Assembly (NCBI GenBank): GCA_046760155.1
Contig: JBHIDQ010000009.1
Location: 1 to 24,757, forward strand
Source: JBHIDQ01 sp046760155
GTDB taxonomy: Bacteria; Chloroflexota; Dehalococcoidia; Dehalococcoidales; RBG-16-60-22
DNA: 24,757 nucleotides
Direction: 5' to 3'
The notes below the pieces were generated by a model. It did not search any database. It saw nothing but the letters and a program-made list of their open reading frames with translations, and was not told the DNA's origin. This document shows, piece after piece, positions 1-7,399 of the stretch. Made by a program: the position numbers and the translations under genes. Numbering within the stretch: the first letter of the stretch is position 1; every line of letters starts with the position of its first letter.

Positions 1-157
1 TATAAATAACGTCAATCTTCTCATTTGCCAGCCGGTCGCGCAGCTGCTCCGCTTGCTTTATTCCGTCTGCGCTCAGCGCAACATCGGTTTGTCCCCAGAA
101 CCTCTCGGCACTGTTTCCTGTGGTATTACCGTGTCTCACCAGCAGTAACCTGGACAA
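1..157 (-). CDS. histidine phosphatase (phosphoglycerate mutase-like) family protein, N-terminal fragment
   Basis: Only the first 52 codons are present; the gene runs off the left edge. It starts with TTG at 157-155, preceded by AGGAGA at a normal distance, and lies 9 bases after the lipB stop, so it is the last visible gene of the gcv-lipB operon. The N-terminus reads LLLVRHGNT, the RHG motif whose histidine is phosphorylated in this superfamily, followed by the usual GxTDVxLSxxGxxQAxxL pattern. Family members include cofactor-dependent phosphoglycerate mutases, sugar phosphatases and the alpha-ribazole phosphatase CobC. The fragment is too short to choose among them. Its place in a glycine/serine neighbourhood would fit a 3-phosphoglycerate enzyme, but that is only an inference. 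Confidence 0.85.
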   Translation of the reverse strand, partial: MSRLLLVRHGNTTGNSAERFWGQTDVALSADGIKQAEQLRDRLANEKIDVIY

Positions 158-166
158 TTATCTCTC

Positions 167-862
167 CTAACTGAGCAAAGTATACCCGTTTTTCCGTTGC
201 AAGCCAAATGTCTCCGAGAATGAGTTAAGCAGGCTTTCAATGATGCTTTCGACTGTTATGGGATACCCCAGTAGTTTTGAGATTGAGGTCATTACTGTGC
301 TTTTTAAGCCACAGGGCTTGATATACTCAAAATGGTGAAGGTCAGGGTTTACATTGAGGGCGAAGCCGTGCATGGTAATATGGTGGCTGACATGTATCCC
401 GATAGAACAAATCTTATCCTCACCCACCCAAACACCGCCGGGGTACTTTGGCATACGGGAGCCCCGGATACCAAAGTCAAATAGTAGGTTGATGATGACT
501 TCTTCCAGTTTCCAGATGTATTCACGCACCCCGAGACCATTCTCTTTGAGGTCGAGAATGGGATAGCCGACAAGCTGCCCCGGACCATGATAGGTAATGC
601 TACCACCTCGATTGGTGGGAAAAATCTTTATTCCCTTTGGCGGAGTAATTATGTCCTCTTCGCCTCTAAATCGCCCGATGGTATAAACTGGCGGATGTTG
701 CAGGAGCAGCACGACGTCAGGAATAATTCTCTCGGCTCTGGCTTGCGCTAATCTTTGTTGTCGCTTTAAAGCAAGCTTATATGGGACTACTCCCAGGTAT
801 TCGGCAGCATAACCCTTTTCGCAAGTTTTCGGCGCGGTTATCACTGAGCCCTTTTCCGCCAA
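167..862 (-). CDS. lipB: octanoyl-[acyl-carrier-protein]:protein N-octanoyltransferase LipB
   Basis: LipB moves octanoate from acyl carrier protein to the lipoyl lysine of proteins such as GcvH; LipA then inserts sulfur. The 231-residue length is normal. The family signature RGGSITYHGPGQLVGYP is at about residues 85-101, and the catalytic pair is visible: Lys150 in DKICSIG and Cys184 in IKPCGL. Translation appears to start at TTG 862-860, with AGGAGG eight bases upstream inside the end of gcvPB, and only four bases separate the two genes. It is the fourth gene of the gcv operon, so its substrate GcvH is made from the same transcript. No lipA is in the window. Confidence 0.95.
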   Translation of the reverse strand: MAEKGSVITAPKTCEKGYAAEYLGVVPYKLALKRQQRLAQARAERIIPDVVLLLQHPPVYTIGRFRGEEDIITPPKGIKIFPTNRGGSITYHGPGQLVGYPILDLKENGLGVREYIWKLEEVIINLLFDFGIRGSRMPKYPGGVWVGEDKICSIGIHVSHHITMHGFALNVNPDLHHFEYIKPCGLKSTVMTSISKLLGYPITVESIIESLLNSFSETFGLQRKNGYTLLS

Positions 863-866
863 ATCT

Positions 867-2312
867 CTACCTCCTCAGCTTCCAGCGGAGGTCTGGTTTT
901 CTAGCGGCGGTGACCTCATCCAGTCGCCTTACCGGTGTATTATGAGGAGCGGTGTGCAGAATTTCTGGCTTTTCCTCCGCCTCCTTGGCTATTTTCTTCA
1001 TCACCTCAATGAAAGCATCCAGTGTTCCTCTGCTCTCGGTCTCGGTAGGCTCAATCATGAGGGCTTCCTCCACCACTAGGGGGAAATAGATGGTGGGAGG
1101 ATGGAAACCATAATCGAGCAGACGTTTGGCGATATCTAATGTCGTGACCCCTTGGGCTTTCTGCCTTTTCCCGGAAAAGACCACCTCATGCATACAGGTG
1201 CGGTCGTAGGGTAAATGATAATCTGCTTTTAGCTTTTCCTTAAGATAGTTGGCATTTATGACCGCATTCTCACTGACTTCTTTTAACCCCTCCGCACCAA
1301 GGGAACGGATGTAGGCGTAGGCTTTGACCATCACACCAAAGTTTCCGTAAGTGGCACCGAGTCTACCGATAGACTTGGCTGGTGAGGTGAAAGTGTAACC
1401 CTTATTACTCTTGGTCACTAAGGGCGAGGGTAAAAAGTCGGTCAAATTGGCTTTGACGCAGACGGGACCGGACCCCGGTCCACCGCCCCCGTGAGGGGTG
1501 CTGAAGGTTTTATGGAGATTGAGTTGGACGCAATCAAAGCCCAGGTCACCAAATTTCACTTTACCCAGTAGAGAGTTCAGGTTAGCCCCGTCACCACACA
1601 GCAGTCCACCTCTTTCATGAACAATCTGGCTTATTTCGGCTATTTGTGGGTCAAACAGACCTAGCGTGGTTGGCATGGTTAGGGTTAAGGCGGCCACTTG
1701 CTCATTCATCATCACTTTCAGCCGCTTCAAATCCAGGTTACCCTCATGATTGGAAAGTACGGTGCTTACCTCAAAGCCGCACATCGTGGCGGTGGCTGGA
1801 TTTGTACCGTGGGCTGAGTCCGGCACCAGTATCTTCCTCCGCACTTCATCCCCCCGGGTCTGATGATATGCTTTTACCATTAATAGACTGGCTAGTTCGC
1901 CTTGCGCTCCGGCCATGGGTGCCAGGCTGGTGGCGCTCATCCCGGTAATCTCGGCTAAATATTCCTGAAGTTCAAACATGAGCTGCAATGCCCCCGGCAC
2001 CGAGTCTACTGACTGGTAAGGATGTATTGCAGTAAAGCCCGGCAATTTGGCAATATCCTCGTGCCATTTGGGATTATATTTCATGGTGCAGCTACCTAAA
2101 GGGTAGAACCCGGTGTCCACTCCGTAATTGAGCTTGCTGAGGTAGGTGAAATACCGCACCAGCTCGACCTCACTTACCTCGGGTAACCTAAGCTCCGGGC
2201 GAAGCAGTTCTTTGGGGGGCAACTCAGCCAGAGGTACGTCTAGGCTTGGCAGATTACAACCAATCTTACCCGATTGGCTAATCTCAGGCAGCAAATAATG
2301 GTGACTCATCAC
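867..2312 (-). CDS. gcvPB: glycine dehydrogenase (aminomethyl-transferring) subunit 2, GcvPB
   Basis: This is the C-terminal half of the two-subunit P-protein, which decarboxylates glycine and passes the aminomethyl group to lipoyl-GcvH. The PLP lysine is Lys268 in LNLHKTFSTPHGGGGPG, and DSAHGTNPATA (about 165-175) is another hallmark of the family. At 481 residues it matches usual GcvPB length. The reading frame opens with GTG at 2312 directly after the gcvPA stop; the next codon is ATG (2309) and may be the true start, so the first residue is uncertain by one. It sits between gcvPA and lipB in a tight operon, as expected for an obligate partner of GcvPA. Confidence 0.96.
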   Translation of the reverse strand: MMSHHYLLPEISQSGKIGCNLPSLDVPLAELPPKELLRPELRLPEVSEVELVRYFTYLSKLNYGVDTGFYPLGSCTMKYNPKWHEDIAKLPGFTAIHPYQSVDSVPGALQLMFELQEYLAEITGMSATSLAPMAGAQGELASLLMVKAYHQTRGDEVRRKILVPDSAHGTNPATATMCGFEVSTVLSNHEGNLDLKRLKVMMNEQVAALTLTMPTTLGLFDPQIAEISQIVHERGGLLCGDGANLNSLLGKVKFGDLGFDCVQLNLHKTFSTPHGGGGPGSGPVCVKANLTDFLPSPLVTKSNKGYTFTSPAKSIGRLGATYGNFGVMVKAYAYIRSLGAEGLKEVSENAVINANYLKEKLKADYHLPYDRTCMHEVVFSGKRQKAQGVTTLDIAKRLLDYGFHPPTIYFPLVVEEALMIEPTETESRGTLDAFIEVMKKIAKEAEEKPEILHTAPHNTPVRRLDEVTAARKPDLRWKLRR

Positions 2313-3617
2313 TCATAACTCTCCCAGAATGGTGACTAGCCGGTCTATCTCTTTTTTGGTGTTCATCTCGGTAACACAGAACAGCATGCTATTGTCTATC
2401 AGGTGGCTGATGTCCAAACCACCGATTATCTTTTGTCGAAAAAGTGCTCGGTTAATCTGACGGGGTGCTACCGGGCAGCGGATGACGAATTCTTTAAAGA
2501 AAGGTTGTCGGAAAGCGAGCGAGTATCCTTTAAGCTTGCTTATTTCACTAGCCGCATAGTGAGCCTTGTGGTAGCATAACTCGGCTACCTGGCGGAGCCC
2601 GCTTTTACCCAGGGCGGCGAGGTAAACTGCCGCCGCGAGGGCGACTAAAGCTTCATTGGTGCAGATATTGGAAGTAGCCCGCTCCCTTCTGATATGCTGC
2701 TCGCGAGTCGCCATGGTTAAAACGTATCCCGGTCGACCGTCAACATCCACCGTTCTGCCAACAATCCGGCCTGGCATTTGCCGCAGGTATTCTTTGCGGC
2801 CGGTGAAGATGCCCAATCCCGGTCCACCGAAACTTATCGGGTTGCCCAAAGCCTGCCCCTCAGCAATGACGATGTCAGCCCCATAATCTCCCGGTGGTTT
2901 GAACATCCCGAGAGAAACAGGGTCAACAATGGTGATGAGCAGAGCGCCAATATCATGGACTTTCTGGGCATAGGTGCTCATGTCTTCGAAATAGCCAAAG
3001 AAATTGGGCTGTTGAGCAATAAGACAGGCGCAGTCCGGGGATAAATCCTTAAAATTTGGGGTTACCTGCTCTCTAGAGATGTCACGACCACCGACATAAG
3101 TATCGATTACTTCCCGGTATCTTGGATTTATGGTGGACAGCACGGCGACCTTGTTTCTATTGGTGATGCGGCAGGCCATCAGGGCAGCTTCGGCGGCAGC
3201 GGTACTGCCATCATACATCCCGGCGTTGCTCACCTCCATGCCGGTGAGCTGGCAGACCAGCGACTGATACTCGTAGGTGGCTTGGAGCGTACCCTGGCTG
3301 GCCTCGGCTTGATATGGAGTGTAAGCGGTATAAAACTCACTGCGACTGGTGATATGTCCCACGACGCTGGGGACAAAATGCCGGTAGTAACCAGCCCCGA
3401 GGAAGCAGACATAATCATCCAAATTGGCATTCCGCTTTGCCAGCTGACGAAGTTCATTCTTGAGCTCTAGCTCAGAGAGAGGTGGCGGTAGTTTGAATTG
3501 TACGTTGCGGAACTTGGCCGGCACGTCCTGGAATAGCTCATCCGCCGCGCTGATACCAATCTCGCGCAGCATGACGTTGCGGTCAGCCTCAGTGTTTGCT
3601 AAATAAGGTGACGGCAT
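2313..3617 (-). CDS. gcvPA: glycine dehydrogenase (aminomethyl-transferring) subunit 1, GcvPA
   Basis: This is the N-terminal half of the split P-protein. The 434-residue protein shows the conserved opening NVMLREIGISAADELF, the FLGAGYYRHFVPSVVGH stretch and YTPYQAEASQGTLQATYE, all typical of GcvPA. Later it carries GQALGNPISFGGPGLGIFT and RTVDVDGRPGYVLTMATREQHIRRE, also diagnostic. The start is ATG 3617-3615, with AGGAGG about 12 bases upstream, slightly far. It lies 26 bases after gcvH and abuts gcvPB directly. The split P-protein is the form found in many thermophiles, Gram-positives and Chloroflexota, unlike the single long GcvP of enterobacteria. Confidence 0.96.
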   Translation of the reverse strand: MPSPYLANTEADRNVMLREIGISAADELFQDVPAKFRNVQFKLPPPLSELELKNELRQLAKRNANLDDYVCFLGAGYYRHFVPSVVGHITSRSEFYTAYTPYQAEASQGTLQATYEYQSLVCQLTGMEVSNAGMYDGSTAAAEAALMACRITNRNKVAVLSTINPRYREVIDTYVGGRDISREQVTPNFKDLSPDCACLIAQQPNFFGYFEDMSTYAQKVHDIGALLITIVDPVSLGMFKPPGDYGADIVIAEGQALGNPISFGGPGLGIFTGRKEYLRQMPGRIVGRTVDVDGRPGYVLTMATREQHIRRERATSNICTNEALVALAAAVYLAALGKSGLRQVAELCYHKAHYAASEISKLKGYSLAFRQPFFKEFVIRCPVAPRQINRALFRQKIIGGLDISHLIDNSMLFCVTEMNTKKEIDRLVTILGEL

Positions 3618-3643
3618 TAGTCTCGGTTTCCTCCTGCTGACTC

Positions 3644-4039
3644 CTAACTTTCTTCACCTAACCCGGCGACAAATTTATCATACTCGTCACTATTCATCAG
3701 TGCCTCAAGCTCCGCAGGCTGGCTCAGCTCCAATCTGACTAGCCAGCCGGCACCATAGGGGTCTTCATTCAACAGCTTGGGCTCATCAATGGCCGCTTGG
3801 TTGATTTCTAGGACCTGCCCGCTTACCGGCGAGAAGAGGTCAGAAACCGCTTTCACCGTTTCGATTTCTCCCATCTTTTTGAACTGCTCCACTTGAGTAC
3901 CAGGGGCAGGCAAATCAAGGAAAACGACGTCGCCTAGCTGGGATTGGGCATAATCGGTAATCCCCACCTTCCCCTTGCCTCCGGATTCAGGGCAAATCCA
4001 TTCGTGTTCCTGCGTGTACTTATATTCTTTTGGGTTCAT
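3644..4039 (-). CDS. gcvH: glycine cleavage system H protein
   Basis: GcvH is the lipoylated carrier that moves the aminomethyl intermediate between the P, T and L proteins. With the start chosen here it is 131 residues, the normal length. The opening YTQEHEW and the lipoylation site ETVKAVS, with Lys63 as the modified residue, are clear. The frame stays open to an in-frame codon at 4099, but that codon lies in the loop of the riboswitch terminator, and the extra 20 residues have no counterpart in the family. ATG 4039 has AGGAG at good spacing and fits. It is the first gene behind the glycine riboswitch; a gcvT gene, often found in front, is absent. Confidence 0.96.
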   Translation of the reverse strand: MNPKEYKYTQEHEWICPESGGKGKVGITDYAQSQLGDVVFLDLPAPGTQVEQFKKMGEIETVKAVSDLFSPVSGQVLEINQAAIDEPKLLNEDPYGAGWLVRLELSQPAELEALMNSDEYDKFVAGLGEES

Positions 4040-4082
4040 TCTTTGGTCTCCTGCACCAGATAGAATTTTCCTCTCCCCAAAC

Positions 4083-4116
4083 AAAAAGGGGCAATCCATA
4101 CTAGATAGATTACCCC
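4083..4116 (-). terminator. riboswitch-controlled intrinsic terminator ahead of gcvH
   Basis: On the minus strand GGGGTAATC (4116-4108) can pair with GGATTGCCCC (4097-4088), giving a stem of about ten pairs with one or two G-U pairs, directly followed by five T (4087-4083). The first bases of its 5' arm are also the 3' arm of the second glycine aptamer's P1 helix, so the two structures exclude each other. This predicts that glycine binding prevents termination and turns the operon on. Confidence 0.85.
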
Positions 4117-4302
4117 TGTCCTTTTACCTGAGAGATTACCCGTTACCTACTTACGGGCTGCCCCTTCGGTGACCTCATATCGAGGTCTCTCCAGAGGTTT
4201 CACTTACGGTAGTCCTTTTGCCTGAGAGTTTCAAGGCTTAGCGTCCTGACTCCACGCCTTTTTCCCCTTCGGCTCCCCTCCAGGGTATCTCCTACCGTTG
4301 TG
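4113..4302 (-). promoter_or_regulatory. tandem glycine riboswitch
   Basis: Two consecutive glycine aptamers are readable. Aptamer 1 (about 4296-4208) has P1 GGTAG/CTACC, GGAG...GCCGAAGGGG, and ACTCTCAGGCAAAAGGAC. Aptamer 2 (about 4197-4113) has P1 CCTCT/AGGGG, GGAGAG...ACCGAAGGGGCA, and ATCTCTCAGGTAAAAGGAC. These are the hallmark conserved blocks of the glycine riboswitch family, here in the two-aptamer form. The expression platform is the terminator that shares the AGGGG arm, so the expected logic is an ON switch for the glycine cleavage operon. Confidence 0.96.
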
Positions 4303-4308
4303 CGATGC

Positions 4309-4337
4309 AGAGTAGCATAACTTGCCAAGACTGTCAA
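4309..4337 (-). promoter_or_regulatory. sigma-70-type promoter of the gcv operon
   Basis: A perfect -35 box TTGACA (4337-4332) is followed after 17 bases by TACTCT (4314-4309). Transcription would start near 4302, just before aptamer 1 of the glycine riboswitch. Confidence 0.75.
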
Positions 4338-4392
4338 GTCCTTTGTTATATTAAAACTTTTGACACAAAGTCTTTGTTCTTGTAGCATTATG

Positions 4393-4422
4393 TTGATTGA
4401 TAGTTAGCCTAAGCTGTATGGT
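4393..4422 (+). promoter_or_regulatory. possible serA promoter
   Basis: TTGATT (4393-4398) and TATGGT (4417-4422) are separated by 18 bases. The match is only moderate, and the implied start leaves a leader of about 14 bases before the GTG at 4443, just enough for the GAGAGG ribosome binding site. No better candidate is seen in the short divergent gap with the gcv promoter. Confidence 0.3.
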
Positions 4423-4442
4423 GCCCGGAAGAGAGGTAAAAC

Positions 4443-6023
4443 GTGAAGATTCTGGTTACTGACCCAATTGCCGCCGAGGGTATCGAAATTCTCCGTCAGC
4501 ATACTGAGGTCGATGTTCGGCAGGCTTTAACCCCGGAACAATTGCAATCAATTATCGGTAATTATGATGCCCTGATCGTGCGCAGTCAGACTAAGGTCAC
4601 CTCCGATATTATTGATGCTGCTGACAAGTTGCAAATCATTGGCCGGGCCGGGGTTGGTGTCGATAATATTGATGTCGAGGCGGCTACCCGCCGCGGCATA
4701 ATCGTGGCCAATTCTCCCGAGGGAAACATCGTTTCCACTGCCGAACATACCATAGCCATGCTTCTCGCCCTGGCACGTCGGATTCCCCAGGCAAATAGTC
4801 TCCTCCACGCTGGGGTTTGGAGTCGTGAACTAAAAGGTTGTGAGATTCGTCATAAAACGCTGGGTATTATCGGCCTCGGTAGGGTCGGTACTGAGGTAGC
4901 CGAGATGGCTAAGGGACTGCGCTTGGACATCATTGCCTATGACCCTATGATTTCGGAGAGCCGGGCGGAAAGGTTGGGGGTACGGCTGGTCGAACTGGAA
5001 ACGCTGCTGGAAACGTCAGACTTTATCACCATTCACGTGCCGCTGAACTCCAGTACCAGAGGGTTAATTGGGCGCAGTCAACTTAAACTGGTAAAACCGA
5101 CGGCGATGCTGGTGAACTGCGCTCGAGGTGGTATCGTCGATGAAAAGGCACTCTACGAGGCACTTGAGCAGGGCCGTTTGGCCGGGGCAGCAGTTGACGT
5201 TTTCAGTCAGGAACCGACGATCGACAATATATTGCTAAAGAGCGATAAGGTAATCACCACGCCTCACTTGTCCGCATCTACTATTGAAGCTGAGGCAAGT
5301 ACCAGCCTAGATATTGTCGAGCAGGTAGTGGCAGTTTTGAAGGGTTATCCCGCCAAGTCTCCGGTGAATGCCCCGATGATTTCGACCGAGGCGATGTCAG
5401 TGCTTGGCCCGTATGTCCAGGTAGGGACAATTATTGGCCGAGTTGCCGTCCAATTGCTGGAAGGACAGCCAAAATCACTGACCATTCGTTATCAGGGAGA
5501 TATCGCCAAAGAGGACACTGACCTGGTTAAAGTCGCTGTTTTAGCTGGTCTCTTGGAAACCCTGACTGAGGAGCGCGTTACTATGGTCAACGCCGATATT
5601 ATCGCCAGCAGTCGTGGACTAAGTGTTACCGAGCAGAAAGAAATCATCTGTGAAAATTACGCTAACCTGGTGACGGTAGAAGTAAATACCAAATCGGGAA
5701 GCACACTGGTAGCTGGCTCTTCTCTCCGGGGAAAGACCCACCTGACACGGGTAGGCGACTACTGGCTGGAAATAGAGCCATCGGGCAGTTACATGTTGTT
5801 CACCGAGCATAAAGACCGCCCCGGAATGATCGGCGCCGTGGGCACTATCATTGGTAATGCTGACATCAATATTAGTCAGATGCAGGTGAGTCGGGGAGTG
5901 CAGCGTGGTGGGGGAGCCATGATGGCACTCTGCTTGGATGAACCCCTTCCCGAAGGGTGCTATCAGCAAATACAGGCGATTCCCGATATGTATAAAGCGC
6001 TCGTGGTTAAATTGACTAGATAG
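4443..6023 (+). CDS. serA: D-3-phosphoglycerate dehydrogenase
   Basis: SerA oxidises 3-phosphoglycerate to 3-phosphohydroxypyruvate with NAD, the first step of serine synthesis. The 526-residue protein has the long architecture. An N-terminal substrate domain is followed by a Rossmann NAD domain with GLGRVG at 144-149, an allosteric-substrate-binding-type middle region (about 315-450), and a C-terminal ACT domain with HKDRPGMIGAVGTIIG near residue 457. The catalytic triad is visible: Arg228 (NCARGG), Glu257 and His275 (PHLSAST). The start is GTG with a GAGAGG site close upstream. It is divergent from the glycine cleavage operon; serine made here is the usual source of glycine through GlyA, which explains the pairing. 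Confidence 0.97.
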   Translation: MKILVTDPIAAEGIEILRQHTEVDVRQALTPEQLQSIIGNYDALIVRSQTKVTSDIIDAADKLQIIGRAGVGVDNIDVEAATRRGIIVANSPEGNIVSTAEHTIAMLLALARRIPQANSLLHAGVWSRELKGCEIRHKTLGIIGLGRVGTEVAEMAKGLRLDIIAYDPMISESRAERLGVRLVELETLLETSDFITIHVPLNSSTRGLIGRSQLKLVKPTAMLVNCARGGIVDEKALYEALEQGRLAGAAVDVFSQEPTIDNILLKSDKVITTPHLSASTIEAEASTSLDIVEQVVAVLKGYPAKSPVNAPMISTEAMSVLGPYVQVGTIIGRVAVQLLEGQPKSLTIRYQGDIAKEDTDLVKVAVLAGLLETLTEERVTMVNADIIASSRGLSVTEQKEIICENYANLVTVEVNTKSGSTLVAGSSLRGKTHLTRVGDYWLEIEPSGSYMLFTEHKDRPGMIGAVGTIIGNADINISQMQVSRGVQRGGGAMMALCLDEPLPEGCYQQIQAIPDMYKALVVKLTR

Positions 6024-6071
6024 TCCAAGAGGACCAAACTCTATGAAAGGGGTAAGATGATGAAATAGCCT

Positions 6072-7223
6072 CTAGGTGCTTTCTTCTTCTTTCAGTCTTC
6101 TCACCCACAATCTGGGTTGGGTGGCAATAACTTGTCTTAAAGCTTCCAGCTTGCTTCTAAGGTCCTTGGCCACTGCTTCATCAGTAAGAAGCTGTTTCAG
6201 CCGCGATTGGTCGAAGCTCAATACTCTGTCCCACAGACCTTCTGGCTCCAGCAGGGCTCTGACTTCGTCTTCGCTAAAGCCGGTCATCTCCACGAGCTTA
6301 TAGGTAATGGCGTTCTCTCTACCGTAAACCCGATTTATCCCCTTAGCCTGGCAGTAATCGATAATCATCTCCTTTAACTCACCAAGCTTTGTCTGGAGCT
6401 CTTTTATCTGTTCCTGAAGCGAAGTGTACTCCTCCACCGTCTCAGTGATTGCCATTTCAGGTAGGATACCTTGCCGGGCTGGTTCTGGGGTATCTGGCAG
6501 GTATTGTTGCCGGTAATACGGACAGTGCTCGGGGAAATCACAGGGGCATTGCTCGTTCTCAATGGCGGTGAATCGCTGCTGAGCAATATTCTCCGCTACC
6601 TCTAATACCAGCTGTCTGGCCTGGTCGAGTTGTGTCTTATCTCGCGCGCCACAACTGCAAGGGGTATTTGACCTCAGATGATACAGGGTAAGTCTCTCCA
6701 CAGGGAGCTGCCAGAGATTTTCGGCAGCCAATTGATATAGCGTCAACTGGAGGTCTTTGGCTAAATCTTCGCTGGTAAACAGCCCTTGACTTGTCTTGTA
6801 GTCAACGATGGAGAGACCACCGCTCTCCAGCTTATCCACTCGGTCGATAAAACCTCTTAGCTTTATCCCTTCAATATCAATATAAAATATTCGTTCCACC
6901 GCTAGCGGCATCCGGAAGTCACTGCTATGAATCTCCCAGAATTTAGTCAGTATCTCTTTCCCGTAAGCTTTATATTTGGCTTCCTCTTCGACTGATTCAT
7001 ACCCATTAGAAAGCCAGTTCTGCTCATAAAACTGCAGTAGCTCATCCAGCGATGGTGGTGGGGGTACTTTGACCTTAAAAAAATGTTCCGCACAGAGGTG
7101 CATCGTGGTGCCAAAGCTGAGATACCACTTATCCTTTGGCTTCAAGCCATCAATATATTGCAGCTTGTAGCATAAAGGGCAGGTCTGATAAAGGGAAATC
7201 TGGGTGAAACTTAGGGGCTTAAT
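6072..7223 (-). CDS. RecB/Cas4-like PD-(D/E)XK nuclease family protein, apparent ATT start
   Basis: The protein is predicted to be a DNA nuclease of the RecB/AddB/Cas4 type. Numbering from the proposed ATT start (383 residues), it opens KPLSFTQISLYQTCPLCYK. It then has His42 (GTTMH), GFIDR with Asp127, the core VDYKTS with Asp141 and Lys143, and the RecB-type QLTLY at 159-163. Cysteines 15/18 and C226-x-C228-x5-C234 could hold an iron-sulfur staple as in AddB and Cas4. The C-terminal 120 residues contain a short coiled coil and are less familiar. The first ordinary start codon, TTG at 7145, would delete the conserved CPLCYK segment. The ATT at 7223 has GGGAGGAG six bases upstream, and an in-frame TGA lies 11 codons further up. 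The role is unknown and no helicase or cas gene is nearby. Confidence 0.85.
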   Translation of the reverse strand: MKPLSFTQISLYQTCPLCYKLQYIDGLKPKDKWYLSFGTTMHLCAEHFFKVKVPPPPSLDELLQFYEQNWLSNGYESVEEEAKYKAYGKEILTKFWEIHSSDFRMPLAVERIFYIDIEGIKLRGFIDRVDKLESGGLSIVDYKTSQGLFTSEDLAKDLQLTLYQLAAENLWQLPVERLTLYHLRSNTPCSCGARDKTQLDQARQLVLEVAENIAQQRFTAIENEQCPCDFPEHCPYYRQQYLPDTPEPARQGILPEMAITETVEEYTSLQEQIKELQTKLGELKEMIIDYCQAKGINRVYGRENAITYKLVEMTGFSEDEVRALLEPEGLWDRVLSFDQSRLKQLLTDEAVAKDLRSKLEALRQVIATQPRLWVRRLKEEEST

Positions 7224-7285
7224 GGCTCTCCTCCCTTTTCTTTTCCTTCACCAGAATCATCTGTAGTCCAATTGCTTACTTTAAA

Positions 7286-7315
7286 ATTATAAGCCGCCAC
7301 GGGGAGGCTTGTCCA
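7286..7315 (-). promoter_or_regulatory. promoter of the PD-(D/E)XK nuclease gene
   Basis: TGGACA (7315-7310) and a perfect TATAAT (7291-7286) are 18 bases apart on the minus strand. Transcription from about 7279 gives a leader of some 56 bases before the proposed ATT start at 7223. Confidence 0.65.
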
Positions 7316-7399
7316 TTGAGTAAGCGTACCTTTGACTGATTTTGGCCCCGTTAGACATCTTATCGCTTAGGTTGTTAAAATATTTATGAGAGCCAACTA

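Noticed and set aside
4040..4099. A 20-codon N-terminal extension of gcvH
   Set aside because: It lies in the riboswitch terminator, has no ribosome binding site and is absent from the family; ATG 4039 with AGGAG fits.
7332..7360. A ccdA promoter at TTGACT
   Set aside because: At 17 bases the -10 would be ACATCT, too poor a match; no other pair in the gap is convincing.
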